The notes beneath the pieces were generated by a model. That model had not been told where the DNA came from. It was given only the letters and a program-made list of their open reading frames with translations, and did no database searches. Made by a program: the position numbers and the translations under genes. A stretch of DNA of 64,000 bases from Hymenobacter edaphi (GTDB lineage: Bacteria; Bacteroidota; Bacteroidia; Cytophagales; Hymenobacteraceae), in assembly GCF_003258365.1 (NCBI RefSeq), contig NZ_QHKM01000003.1, forward strand, positions 62,001 through 126,000, written 5' to 3'. Every line of letters begins with the position of its first letter. Positions within the stretch are counted from its first letter, which is position 1. This document shows positions 19,283 through 28,643 of the stretch, piece after piece.

Positions 19283-21706
19283 ATGGGAAAACGTTTACTC
19301 ACGGAGTTTCTGCACACCAGCTGGCGCCGCGCTTTAGCCGTGACGGCAGCGGCTCTGCTGGGCGCCACTGCGGCCCACGCCCAAGTCGATGCCTACACGA
19401 TGACGCCGAGCCAGGGCACTTTCACTCCCATCACCGGCGGCACCACCGTGGCCGACATTCAGGACGACGACGAAGTCTCTACGGCTATTCCGCTGGGCTT
19501 TACCTTTCAATTCGATGGGGTGAGCTACACCCAGGCCGTGGCCTCGTCGAACGGCTGGCTGTCCTTCAACGCGACGACGACCAACAACTACCGCTTCAAC
19601 GAGCTGAACGTCGCGCCGGTGGACATCCGGCCGCTCGTGGCGCCGCTCTGGGATGACATCGACGGGGAAACCGGCGTGGCTTCGTACCTGACGACGGGCA
19701 CGGCGCCCAACCGGGTGTTCACGATGCAGTGGCTGGACTGGCAATGGAATTACTCGGCCACGGGCTCCACCATCAGCTTTCAGGTCAAGCTCTACGAGGG
19801 CACCAACAGAGTGGAGTTTATCTACCGGCCCGAAAACGGCACGATAAACTCGGCTTCGGCGTCCATCGGCTTGGCCGGGGCCACCATCGGCTCGTTTCTG
19901 TCGCTGAACAATACGTCGGCGACGCCGGCCGTCAGCTCCAGCACGGAAACCAGCAACATTGCCACCCGTCCGGTGTCGGGCCAGGTGTACGCCTTCCTGC
20001 CGCCGGTGTCGACGGGCTGCTCCACGCCCCGCGGCCTGAGCGCCACCAACCTGAGCCTGACCACAGCTACGCTGAACTGGACGGCCCTGAGTGGCAACGG
20101 CACGTTTACCGTGGAATACGGTCCGCGCGGCTTCGTGCCCGGCTCGGGGGCGCCCGGCGTGGTCACACGCACCGGTATTACCGGCAATTCGCTGGCTATT
20201 ACCGGGTTGTCGGGGCTGACTACGTACCAGTTCTACGTGACGCAGAACTGCGGCGGCACGCTGGGCAACAGCGGCCGCTCCAACGCCGGCACGTTCACGA
20301 CCATCAACGACGAATGCACGACCGCGGTACCGCTGACGGCCAGCATCAGCACCAGCTGCACGACGCGCACCCGCGCCACGCTGACGGGGGCCACCGGCTC
20401 GACGGGCGCCCCGGCCCCCGGCTGCGCCAGCTACCAGGGCGGCGACGTGTGGTTTAGCGTAGTGGTGCCGGCCAGCGGCACGCTGACCATCCAGACCGAC
20501 TCGGTGGGCAACTCGCCCATCACCGATACGGGCGTAGCCCTGTACTCCGGCACCTGCTCCGGCTTGTCCCTGGTAGGCTGCGACGATGACGGCGGCAACA
20601 ACGCCTTCTCCTTGCTCACCAGCACCAGCCTGGTGCCCGGCAGCACGGTGTACGTGCGCCTGTGGCAGTACAACAACGCCACCCCCACGGGGGATGTCTA
20701 CATCTGCGCCCGCACCACCAGCAACTGCGCTACGCCCACGGCGCCGGTTGTGACGCCCACGGCCGGTGGCGGCGTGCTGAGCTGGGGCGGCACGCTCGCG
20801 GCGGGCGAAACCTTCTCCGTGCAGTACCGCCAGCTGGCCACGCCCACCTTCACCTCGATCAATAACATCACCAGCACCAGCACCACGCTGACGGGGCTGA
20901 ATTCCAACACGGACTACTGCTTCACCGTCACGAAGAACTGCGGCGGGCAGCAGGGCGCTAGCGTCCCCTCGGTGGAGGTGTGCTTCCGCACCCTGATTGC
21001 CATTCCGACCAACGACGAGCCCTGCGGGGCGGTAGCCCTGGCCGTGAACGGCAGCGGCCAACTGACGCAGACGGTCAGCACCAACGCCGGCGCCACGACC
21101 AGCGTGCAGACGGGCATTACGCTGCCGGCCTGCTCGCCTTCGCAGGCACCGAAGGACGTGTGGTTCCGCGTGACGCTGCCCGCCGGCCAGACCAGCCTGG
21201 AGGTGGCCATGAGCGGTAACCCCGGCGGCATGCTCCGCCTCTTCACGGCCTCCACCTGCTCGACGTCCTTCACGCAGGTGGCCTGCCGGGCCGCGGCCGC
21301 GGCCAACCAGAGTGTGGGCAACCAGACGTTTACCGGCCTGACGGCGGGCGCCACGTACTACGTTGCCGTTTCGGGCTACGGCTCCAACGACACGCAGGGC
21401 GCCTTCACCATCGGTTCGGTGATTACGGGCAGCCGTAACGCTCTGGCAGGCAGCCAGCTGGCCGTGTTCCCCAACCCGGTGCACAACGGCGCGCTGACGC
21501 TGCGCCTGGACGGGGCCGGCAAGGCCTCGGCCGGCCAAGCCGTGCTGATCAACTCGCTGGGGCAGGTGGTGCGCACGCAGGCCGTGAGCATCCGCAACGG
21601 CGCCGCCGAGCAGCAACTGTCGGTGGATGGGCTGAGCCGCGGGCTGTACACACTGCGCCTGCAGGTTGACGGGGCCGCCGTAACGCGTCCCGTAGTGGTG
21701 GAGTAG
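19283..21706 (+). CDS. Modular secreted protein, T9SS type A sorting
   Basis: 807 residues. The signal peptide ends near residue 34 (TAAHAQ). An N-terminal beta-sandwich (residues 40-235, with TAIPLGFTFQFDGVSYTQAV and VEFIYRPENG) is followed by fibronectin III modules (TATLNWTALSGNGTFTVEYG; GGGVLSWGGTLAAGETFSVQ) and domains that start NDE(P)C and contain APKDVWFRVTLPAG. A type A sorting domain closes the protein (VFPNPVHNGALTLRL ... GLYTLRLQVDG). The C-terminal third is closely related to that of the preceding giant protein, so the two genes share modules through duplication. Likely a surface or secreted adhesin. The gene follows a terminator and has its own promoter region. Confidence 0.9.
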   Translation: MGKRLLTEFLHTSWRRALAVTAAALLGATAAHAQVDAYTMTPSQGTFTPITGGTTVADIQDDDEVSTAIPLGFTFQFDGVSYTQAVASSNGWLSFNATTTNNYRFNELNVAPVDIRPLVAPLWDDIDGETGVASYLTTGTAPNRVFTMQWLDWQWNYSATGSTISFQVKLYEGTNRVEFIYRPENGTINSASASIGLAGATIGSFLSLNNTSATPAVSSSTETSNIATRPVSGQVYAFLPPVSTGCSTPRGLSATNLSLTTATLNWTALSGNGTFTVEYGPRGFVPGSGAPGVVTRTGITGNSLAITGLSGLTTYQFYVTQNCGGTLGNSGRSNAGTFTTINDECTTAVPLTASISTSCTTRTRATLTGATGSTGAPAPGCASYQGGDVWFSVVVPASGTLTIQTDSVGNSPITDTGVALYSGTCSGLSLVGCDDDGGNNAFSLLTSTSLVPGSTVYVRLWQYNNATPTGDVYICARTTSNCATPTAPVVTPTAGGGVLSWGGTLAAGETFSVQYRQLATPTFTSINNITSTSTTLTGLNSNTDYCFTVTKNCGGQQGASVPSVEVCFRTLIAIPTNDEPCGAVALAVNGSGQLTQTVSTNAGATTSVQTGITLPACSPSQAPKDVWFRVTLPAGQTSLEVAMSGNPGGMLRLFTASTCSTSFTQVACRAAAAANQSVGNQTFTGLTAGATYYVAVSGYGSNDTQGAFTIGSVITGSRNALAGSQLAVFPNPVHNGALTLRLDGAGKASAGQAVLINSLGQVVRTQAVSIRNGAAEQQLSVDGLSRGLYTLRLQVDGAAVTRPVVVE

Positions 21707-21713
21707 GTTCTCC

Positions 21714-21777
21714 GCCCGCCCCAACGCAAAAGCGCGGCGCTCCTTTCGGGGCGCCGCGCTTTTGCGTTGGGGCGGGC
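21714..21777. terminator. Bidirectional terminator: perfect 27-bp stem
   Basis: 21714-21740 is the exact reverse complement of 21751-21777, with a 10-base loop. It fills the 71-bp gap between two convergent genes and carries A/T-rich segments inside each arm, so it should stop transcription from both sides. Confidence 0.82.
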
Positions 21778-23187
21778 TTAGCGCCGAAGCAGGCGGGCGT
21801 ACTGCTCCTGGCCGTCGGGGGTGCGCAGGCGCAGCAGGTACAGGCCGGGGGCGGAGGCCGGCAGCCGCACCGATTGCTGCCGGGCGGCCAGGGTTTCGTG
21901 CCAGAGGCGGCGGCCCTGGCCGTCGGTCAGCTCCAGGGTGGCCGTGGTGGACAGGGGCGGCAGGTTCAGCTCGGCCGGCAGGTCCGCAGCGGCCGGATTG
22001 GGGTACAGCTGCCAGGTGGCGGCGCGGGCGGCCTGGGTGGCGGTGGGGGAGTAGGCGCGGTTTTCGAGCACGAAGATTCGGTCGTCGGTGGCGGCGGGGG
22101 CGCCGCGGCCGTCGCGGTTGGAGGTGCTCAGGTACACGCGGCCCTGCGGCGACACGCAGATGGCGCGCAGCCGGCCGTAAGTGCCCGCCCACAGGTCGGC
22201 CGGTGTGCCGAGCTGGTCCCCGCTGGCGTTGAGCGGCAGGGTGGTCAGGGCGCCGGCTTTCAGGCTGACGAGCAACAGCGTATTGGCCCACTGCGGAATG
22301 GCCGGGTGGTTGTAGTAGGTCAGCCCGGCCACGGCGCGGGTGGGCGTCCAGGCCGTCAGGGGCTCCCGCACGTTGTTGGCCTGGCAGAAGGCTTGTTCGG
22401 CCGGCAGGTTGCAGAAGCCCTCCACGGTAGGCCAGCCGTAATTGCGGCCGGGCTCGATCAGGTTCAGCTCGTCGTCGTTGTTGGCGCCGTGCTCCGAGCT
22501 GTAGATGCGGCCCGTGGCGGCCACTCGCGCGATGCCTTGCGGGTTACGATGCCCCAGCGTATACACCAGGCTGCCGGCGGTGGGGTTGTTGGTCGGCACC
22601 GTGCCGTCGGGGTTCAGGCGCAGAACCTTGCCGTTCAGCGCCTGCGGGTTCTGGGCCAGGCTGGTGTTGCTGGCGTCGCCGGTGGTCATCAGCAGGGTGC
22701 GGTCGGCCAGGATCAGCAGGCGGGAGCCGCTGTGGATGTTGGTGGCCGGGAGGTTGTCCAGCACAACCACCGGGTTGATCATGCCCAGCAGCTCATCGTA
22801 GTAGTAGCGCACCAGCTTTTCCTTGAGCGTGCCGTTGTTGGTGTAGGTGTACACCACGAACACGCTGTACTGGGGAATGGCAGGCAGGGTGAGTGAGGGC
22901 AAGATGGCCATGCCCAGCAGTCCGCTCTCGCCGGCCTGGGTGACGTCGGCAATGGTGAGCAGCGGCGTGAGCTGCCCGGTGGTGGGGTTGATGCGGCTGA
23001 TGCGGCCGCCGCGCTCGGTCATCCACAGGAAGTTGTCGGGGCCCCAGAGCAGTTCCCAGGGCGTATTCAGCCCGGTGGTGAGCGTGCTTAGCGTCAGGGT
23101 GGTCGTACCAACCTGGTAGGTAGGGTTCTGGGCCTGCGCCTGGCCGGCGGCCAAAAGCAGGAGCAACGAAGCGGCAAAACGTTTCAT
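21778..23187 (-). CDS. PQQ-dependent sugar dehydrogenase (GSDH family), T9SS-sorted
   Basis: 469 residues: signal peptide (1-19, ending AGQAQA), a six-bladed beta-propeller of the glucose/sorbosone dehydrogenase family (LNTPWELLWGPDNFLWMTER near residue 40, AGESGLLGMAILP, GKVLRLNPDGTVP, GHRNPQGIAR, YSSEHGANNDDELN), and a C-terminal type A sorting domain (LYPNPAAADLP ... GLYLLRLRTPDG). The family oxidises sugars with PQQ and Ca2+, although many members are of unknown substrate. No PQQ biosynthesis genes are in the window. The sorting domain places this enzyme on the cell surface or outside. A second family member, as a lipoprotein, is at 46339. Confidence 0.87.
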   Translation of the reverse strand: MKRFAASLLLLLAAGQAQAQNPTYQVGTTTLTLSTLTTGLNTPWELLWGPDNFLWMTERGGRISRINPTTGQLTPLLTIADVTQAGESGLLGMAILPSLTLPAIPQYSVFVVYTYTNNGTLKEKLVRYYYDELLGMINPVVVLDNLPATNIHSGSRLLILADRTLLMTTGDASNTSLAQNPQALNGKVLRLNPDGTVPTNNPTAGSLVYTLGHRNPQGIARVAATGRIYSSEHGANNDDELNLIEPGRNYGWPTVEGFCNLPAEQAFCQANNVREPLTAWTPTRAVAGLTYYNHPAIPQWANTLLLVSLKAGALTTLPLNASGDQLGTPADLWAGTYGRLRAICVSPQGRVYLSTSNRDGRGAPAATDDRIFVLENRAYSPTATQAARAATWQLYPNPAAADLPAELNLPPLSTTATLELTDGQGRRLWHETLAARQQSVRLPASAPGLYLLRLRTPDGQEQYARLLRR

Positions 23188-23318
23188 AGGCAGCTAATTA
23201 AGGTTGGAACGGTGGATCTGATTGCTGTACGGCGCCGGGGGGAGTTGGGTGAGGCCGGCAGAATGCGGATATTTCTGGGCGGGCGGCGCGCCACTGCGGC
23301 CCGCACCCAACAAACATC

Positions 23319-24998
23319 ATGCAACCATTGTATTCGTATCTGCTTAGCGGCGCGGCGTGCTTTGCGCTGGGCGCCCTCACCATGCGCGCCGCCGACGGGC
23401 CCGCCCCCATTACCATTCCCGGCCTGCGCGCCGCCCAGGAAGTGCTGGGCCTGCGCTTTACCGATGCCCAGCTCGACTCGGCCCGCCGCGACGTGGCCGA
23501 AAACCGCGACAGTTACGAAGCCCTGCGCAAGCTGCCGCTGCCCAACGGCCTGGCCCCGGTGCTCGTCTTCGACCCCGTGCCGCTGCGCCTGCGCAATACC
23601 TTCGTCAAGCGCCGCATCGACGACAAGCTGCCCCACATCGGCAAGATGGTGCTGCCGGCCAGCCGCGACGACCTCGCTTACTACTCGGTGCGGCAGCTCG
23701 GGGAGTTGCTTCGCACCCGGCAAATCAGCTCCGAGGAACTGACGACCTTCTTCCTGGCCCGCCTGAAAAAGTACGACCCCAAGCTGCTGTGCGTCACCAC
23801 GCTCACCGAGGAGCTGGCGTTGCGCCAGGCCCGGCAGGCCGACGCCGACCTCAAGGCCGGGCGCTACAAGGGGCCGCTGCACGGCGTCCCATTCGGGGTG
23901 AAGGATTTGTTTAGCACCAAGGGCTACCGCACCACCTGGGGCTCGGTGCCCTACAAGGAGCAGACCCTCGACGAGGACGCGGCCGTGGTGACGCGCTTGC
24001 GCGAGGCGGGCGCGGTGCTGGTGGCCAAGTTCACCCTCGGCGAGCTGGCCATGGGCGACGTGTGGTACGGCGGCATGACGCGCAGCCCTTGGGACCTGAC
24101 CAAGGGCAGCAGCGGCTCGTCGGCGGGCTCGGCTTCGGCGGTGGCGGCGGGGCTGGTGCCCTTCGCCATCGGCACCGAAACGCTGGGCTCCATCGTCAGC
24201 CCGAGCACGGCCTGCGGCACCACCGGGCTGCGGCCCACCTTCGGGCGGGTGAGCCGGGCCGGGGCCATGGCCCTGAGCTGGTCGATGGACAAGGCCGGGC
24301 CCATTGCCCGCTCGGCCGAGGACTGCGCGCTGGTACTTGATGCGCTGGTGGGCCGCGACCCGCGCGACCCGGCCACGCTGCTGGCCCGCACCGACGAGTT
24401 CTACTACGAGTTCAATACCGACCTGAAAAAGCTGCGCGTGGGCTACGTGAAGGCCGATTTCGACCGCAACTACCCCAGCAAGGCCAACGACCAGGCCAGC
24501 CTGGAGGTGCTGCGCAAGCTGGGCGTGCAGCTGGTGGCGCTGGAGCTGCCCAAGCTGCCCGCCTCGGACATGACCTTCCTGCTCACCGCCGAAGGCGCCG
24601 CCGCCTTCGACGACCTGACCCGCTCGGGCCGCGACGCGCTGCTGGTGAAGCAGGACCGCAACGCCTGGCCCAGCTTGTTCCGGGCCTCGCGCTTCGTGCC
24701 GGCGGTGGAGTACCTGCAGGCGCAGCGGGCCCGGCGCCTGCTCATCGAGGAGCTGGATGCCCGCATCAAGGACCTCGACGCCTACGTGGCGCCCTCGTTC
24801 GGCGGCCCCAACCTGGTAATGACCAACCTCACCGGGCACCCGGCCGTGGTGCTGCCCAACGGCATGCGGCCCAACGGGCTGCCGAGCACCATCACCTTCA
24901 CCGGGCAGCTCTACGAGGAAGCCCGGCTGCTGGCCCTGGCCAAGGCCTTTCAGGATGCCACCGATTTCGATGAAAAGCACCCGCCGTTGAATTTTTAA
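23319..24998 (+). CDS. Amidase-signature family protein
   Basis: 559 residues. The Ser-cisSer-Lys triad of the amidase signature family is complete: Lys195 (GVPFGVKDLF), cis-Ser267 (GSSAGSASAVAAG) and nucleophile Ser291 (GTETLGSIVSP). The family hydrolyses amide bonds (GatA, fatty acid amide hydrolase and others). The N-terminus has a weak signal-like stretch (YLLSGAACFALGALTMRA) and a ~110-residue extension before the catalytic core, typical of Bacteroidota exported amidases. GatB/GatC partners are not adjacent and the protein is longer than GatA, so a role in tRNA amidation is unlikely. Divergent from the sugar dehydrogenase gene. Substrate unknown. Confidence 0.9.
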   Translation: MQPLYSYLLSGAACFALGALTMRAADGPAPITIPGLRAAQEVLGLRFTDAQLDSARRDVAENRDSYEALRKLPLPNGLAPVLVFDPVPLRLRNTFVKRRIDDKLPHIGKMVLPASRDDLAYYSVRQLGELLRTRQISSEELTTFFLARLKKYDPKLLCVTTLTEELALRQARQADADLKAGRYKGPLHGVPFGVKDLFSTKGYRTTWGSVPYKEQTLDEDAAVVTRLREAGAVLVAKFTLGELAMGDVWYGGMTRSPWDLTKGSSGSSAGSASAVAAGLVPFAIGTETLGSIVSPSTACGTTGLRPTFGRVSRAGAMALSWSMDKAGPIARSAEDCALVLDALVGRDPRDPATLLARTDEFYYEFNTDLKKLRVGYVKADFDRNYPSKANDQASLEVLRKLGVQLVALELPKLPASDMTFLLTAEGAAAFDDLTRSGRDALLVKQDRNAWPSLFRASRFVPAVEYLQAQRARRLLIEELDARIKDLDAYVAPSFGGPNLVMTNLTGHPAVVLPNGMRPNGLPSTITFTGQLYEEARLLALAKAFQDATDFDEKHPPLNF

Positions 24999-25082
24999 GC
25001 CGTTAGCCCGTTCTACCAAGTATACCCGGTGACGCGGGGCCTGCCCGGGCCCCGCCGTCCGCCGCCTTATCCGTTTGATTGC

Positions 25083-25727
25083 ATGACCCTGACCCTGGAA
25101 GCGCGCTGGCAACAGCTGCTGACGCCGCTCACCCCCGATGCCGACCTGCGCCGCCGCGGCTACCAGCAGCTGCACGACGCCTACTCGCAGTCGGGCCGCC
25201 ACTACCACGCGCTGCCGCACATTCGCCAGATGCTCGAAGCCCTCGACGGCCGCCTGGCCACCCTGCAGGATGCCGTGGTGGTGCAGCTGGCCGTGTGGTT
25301 TCACGACGCGGTGTACAGCCCCTTGCGCTCCGACAACGAAGCCCGCAGCGCCGAGCTGGCCCGGCAGTTTCTGGCCCAGACTTCGCTGTCGGCCGCGCGC
25401 CGCGAGCGGGTGGCTTTCCTGATCGAGCGCACCAAGGACCACACCCAGCCCCAGCCCGCCGCCGATACCGACCTGCACCTGCTGCTCGACGCGGACCTGC
25501 AGGTGCTGGGCGCGCCCGAGGCCGACTACTGGCGCTACGCCCGGCAGGTGCGCCAGGAATACGCCCTGGTGCCCGATATCCTGTACCGCCGCGGCCGGCA
25601 GGAGGTGCTGCAGAAATTTCTGGCCCTGCCCCGCGTGTACCAGACGGCCGAGTTCCAGCGACTGGAAGCGCCGGCCCGCCGCAACCTGGGCGCGGAGCTG
25701 GCGGCCTGGCAGCAGAACCGGTTCTAA
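25083..25727 (+). CDS. HD-domain predicted metal-dependent phosphohydrolase
   Basis: 214 residues from ATG 25083, chosen because the family N-terminus (LEARWQQLLTPL) starts there. HD-type metal ligands are visible: His in RHYHALPHIRQML (about residue 40), then WFHDAVYSP (His-Asp near residues 76-77), with a later RTKDHTQP. This corresponds to the COG4339-like family of predicted HD hydrolases, often found without a defined substrate. It lies 84 bp behind the amidase and could be cotranscribed with it. The 3' flank contains the 21-bp tandem array. Confidence 0.8.
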   Translation: MTLTLEARWQQLLTPLTPDADLRRRGYQQLHDAYSQSGRHYHALPHIRQMLEALDGRLATLQDAVVVQLAVWFHDAVYSPLRSDNEARSAELARQFLAQTSLSAARRERVAFLIERTKDHTQPQPAADTDLHLLLDADLQVLGAPEADYWRYARQVRQEYALVPDILYRRGRQEVLQKFLALPRVYQTAEFQRLEAPARRNLGAELAAWQQNRF

Positions 25728-25776
25728 TGACTGGGAATTATGAATTGAGCGTTTGAACCTCATTCACCATTCCGCA

Positions 25777-26028
25777 GCTTGCCCGTGCTTAGCCGCTGTT
25801 GATCTGCTCTAAATCGTTGCTGGCGTGGGCTTGGGACGTACTGCCGTGCTCTAACTATGTGCTGATGTAGGCTTAGTGCGTGCTGACCAGGTCTACATCG
25901 CCGCTGACGTGCTCTACACTGGCGCTGACTAGGTCTAACCATGGGCTGCCGTGGTCTAAATGGTAGCTGGCGGCTGCTCAGGCGGAGCCGACCAGGGGGA
26001 AACCTGCGCTGACGGGTGCCAACGGCCG
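25777..26028. repeat. Degenerate 21-bp tandem array, 12 units
   Basis: Twelve units start at 25777, 25798, 25819, 25840, 25861, 25882, 25903, 25924, 25945, 25966, 25987 and 26008, always 21 bp apart. The rough consensus is GCTGACGTGGTCTAA followed by six variable bases; the best-preserved units are 25882-25965 and the outer units are worn. The minus-strand reading gives a 7-residue periodic Arg/Gln-rich peptide, which I regard as a shadow. The array fills the gap between the HD gene and the S9 peptidase gene. Confidence 0.85.
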
Positions 26029-26141
26029 TATGGCGGGCGCTGAAGATGGGAAAGCGGCTGCGCAACGCGGCGGGTGGTGGGTGTGTCGTTGCGGGCCGGG
26101 CGCGCTACCTTGTGCGTCGGCTCCCTTGCTCATTCCCGTTC

Positions 26142-28625
26142 ATGCGTTTTTCCTCCGTTTTCCGCCTGCTGCCGTGCCTGTTGCCGGCAGCCGCCGTAGC
26201 CCAGAACCCGGCCGCGCCCGCCGCGCTGGCCCCGCTCACCGTCGATAAAATCATGCGCGAGCCGGCGCAGTGGCTCGGCGGGCTGCCCTCCAGCCCGTAT
26301 TGGAGCGAGGACGGCAAGCAGATATACTTCCAGTGGAACCCCGACAAAGCCCGCCGCGACTCGTTGTACGTGACCACGCCCGCCGGCGGCACCCCGCGCA
26401 AGGTAAGCCTCGCGGCCCAGCGCCAGCTGCCCGCCCCGCGCGGCGAGTACGACGAGGCCCGCGCCCGCAAGGTGTACGCCCAGGACGGCGACATTTACCT
26501 GCTCGACCTGAAATCGGGCCGGGTCCGGCGGGTGACCAACACGGCCGAGCGCGAAACCGAGCCGGCCTTTGCCCTGCAGGACCGCGTACTGAGCTACGCC
26601 CGCGGCGGCAACCTCTTTACCTGGGACCCGGCCACCGGCGAAACCGTGCAGCGCACCGATTTCCGGCGCGGTCAGCCGCTGCCCGGGCCGTCGGTGGATA
26701 AGTCGGAGAAGTACCTGCGCGCCCAGCAGCTGGCCCTGTTTCAGGTGCTGCGCGGGCGCGAGCAGGACCGCCTGGCCCGGGAACGGCAGCAGAAAGCCCT
26801 GGCCCGGCTGCGGCCCAAGGCCATCTACCTCGGCACGCAGACGGTGGAAAACCTGCAGCTCTCGCCCGATGGCCGCTACGTGACCTACTCGCTGGTGCAG
26901 GCCCCGGCCGCCGACAAGCAGGCCATGGTACCGAGCTTCGTTACCGCTTCGGGCTTCACCGAGGAGCTGAACACGCGCAACAAAGTGGGCGCCCCGCAGA
27001 CGGCCTACCAGCTGGGCATCTACGACATCGGCCGCGACACCACCTTCGTGCTCGGCTACAAGGAGCTGAAGGGCCTCGACGAGCAGCCCGCCTACCGGCA
27101 GGAATATGCCCTGAAGGCCAAAGCACCCACGCCCGCCCCCGACGCCAAGCCGGCCGACGGCAAAACCGCCAAGGACAAGCCGGCTAATGAGCTGCGCCGC
27201 GTGGTGCCCTACGGCCCCTACTGGAACCGCACGGGCGAGCGGGCCTTCCTCGTCATCCGCTCATCTGACAACAAGGACCGGTGGATTGTGTCGCTGGACC
27301 CGACCACCCAGAAAATCGGCCTGCTCGACCGGCAGCGCGACGAGGCCTGGATCAACGGGCCCGGCATCGGCTACGAGGCTGGCAACGTGGGCTGGCTGCC
27401 CGATGGCAGGCGCATCTGGTTTCAGAGCGAGGAAACCGGCTACTCCCACCTCTACACGGTGGACGTGCTGAGCGGGCAGAAAAAGGCCCTCACCAGCGGC
27501 AATTTCGAGGTGCAGCAGGCGCAGCTCTCGAAGGACAAGAAAACCTGGTTTATCAGTGCCAACAAAACTCACCCCGGCGAGCAGCACTTCTACCGCCTGC
27601 CGGTAGAGGGCGGCCCGCTCACGCAGATTACCACGCGCCCCGGGGCCCACGAAGTAGTGGTGTCGCCCGATGAAAAGACCCTGCTGCTGCGCTACAGCTA
27701 CGCCAACAAGCCCTGGGAGCTGTTCGTCATGGACAACAAGCCCGGTGCCAACTACCGGCAGCTCACGCACTCGACCACCAAGGAGTTTGAAAGCTACCCC
27801 TGGCGCGACCCGGAGGTAGTGACGTTCCAGGCCCAGGACGGGGCCACCGTCTACGCCCGCCTCTACCGCCCGCAGCAGCCCGACCCGAGCCGCCCGGCCG
27901 TCATCTTCGTGCACGGCGCGGGCTACCTGCAGAACGCGCACAAGTGGTGGAGCCAGTACTTCCGCGAGTACATGTTCCACAACCTGCTGGCCGACCGCGG
28001 CTACACCGTGCTCGACGTAGATTACCGCGGCTCGGCCGGCTACGGCCGCGCCTGGCGCACCGGCATCTACCGCTACATGGGCGGCAAGGACCTCACGGAC
28101 CAGGTCGACGGGGCGAAGCTGCTGGTGGATAAGTACGGCGTCGACCCGCAGCGCATCGGCATCTACGGCGGCTCCTACGGCGGCTTTATCACCCTGATGG
28201 CCATGTTCACCCAGCCCGACGCCTTCCGGGCCGGCGCCGCCCTGCGCAGCGTCACCGACTGGGCGCACTACAACCACGGCTACACCGACAACATCCTCAA
28301 CGAGCCCTACAACGACTCCGTGGCCTACGCCCGCTCGTCGCCCATCAACTACGCCGAGGGCCTGAAGGGGGCCCTGCTCATGTGCCACGGCATGGTCGAT
28401 ACCAACGTGCACTTCCAGGACATCGTGCGCCTCTCGCAGCGGCTGATCGAGCTGAAAAAGGAAAACTGGGAGCTGGCCGTGTACCCCGTCGAAGACCACG
28501 GCTTCGTGGAGCCCGCCTCCTGGACCGACGAGTACCGGCGCATCCTGAAACTGTTCGAAACCAACCTGCGCGGGCAGGCCGCCGGGCCGGTCGGCGGGGC
28601 GGCCACGGGCGCCGGCGGCCGCTGA
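26142..28625 (+). CDS. S9-family (prolyl oligopeptidase-like) serine peptidase
   Basis: 827 residues from ATG 26142, which yields a signal peptide ending AAAVAQ near residue 21. An N-terminal seven-bladed beta-propeller region (25-560) is followed by the alpha/beta-hydrolase catalytic domain. The triad is readable: Ser678 in YGGSYGGF, Asp753 in GMVDTNVHF and His786 in EDHGF. Members of S9B/S9C cleave dipeptides or acylated residues from peptides and, in Bacteroidota, work in the periplasm in peptide use. The gene stands alone and is convergent with the next gene, with an 18-bp gap. The upstream 21-bp array may contain its regulatory region. Confidence 0.92.
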   Translation: MRFSSVFRLLPCLLPAAAVAQNPAAPAALAPLTVDKIMREPAQWLGGLPSSPYWSEDGKQIYFQWNPDKARRDSLYVTTPAGGTPRKVSLAAQRQLPAPRGEYDEARARKVYAQDGDIYLLDLKSGRVRRVTNTAERETEPAFALQDRVLSYARGGNLFTWDPATGETVQRTDFRRGQPLPGPSVDKSEKYLRAQQLALFQVLRGREQDRLARERQQKALARLRPKAIYLGTQTVENLQLSPDGRYVTYSLVQAPAADKQAMVPSFVTASGFTEELNTRNKVGAPQTAYQLGIYDIGRDTTFVLGYKELKGLDEQPAYRQEYALKAKAPTPAPDAKPADGKTAKDKPANELRRVVPYGPYWNRTGERAFLVIRSSDNKDRWIVSLDPTTQKIGLLDRQRDEAWINGPGIGYEAGNVGWLPDGRRIWFQSEETGYSHLYTVDVLSGQKKALTSGNFEVQQAQLSKDKKTWFISANKTHPGEQHFYRLPVEGGPLTQITTRPGAHEVVVSPDEKTLLLRYSYANKPWELFVMDNKPGANYRQLTHSTTKEFESYPWRDPEVVTFQAQDGATVYARLYRPQQPDPSRPAVIFVHGAGYLQNAHKWWSQYFREYMFHNLLADRGYTVLDVDYRGSAGYGRAWRTGIYRYMGGKDLTDQVDGAKLLVDKYGVDPQRIGIYGGSYGGFITLMAMFTQPDAFRAGAALRSVTDWAHYNHGYTDNILNEPYNDSVAYARSSPINYAEGLKGALLMCHGMVDTNVHFQDIVRLSQRLIELKKENWELAVYPVEDHGFVEPASWTDEYRRILKLFETNLRGQAAGPVGGAATGAGGR

Positions 28626-28643
28626 CTAGGCGCGGCCGCCGGG

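Noticed and set aside
19334-22291. A 985-residue minus-strand frame across the second T9SS protein and sugar dehydrogenase genes
   Set aside because: It runs antisense to one recognised gene and out of frame through another, and its composition is typical of a shadow frame.
25952-25959. GGTCTAAA in the tandem array as a half-site of the metalloregulator operator (GTCTAAA)
   Set aside because: Only half-sites occur, without the inverted partner, and the neighbouring units vary at these bases. Coincidence is the simplest reading.
25777-26028. CRISPR array
   Set aside because: Units are contiguous with no unique spacers of constant length, and no cas gene is present; a plain tandem array.
25760-26065. 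Minus-strand frame with a 7-residue periodic Arg/Gln-rich peptide
   Set aside because: The period equals the 21-bp DNA repeat, and neither the units nor their codons look selected for protein. It is explained by the tandem array.
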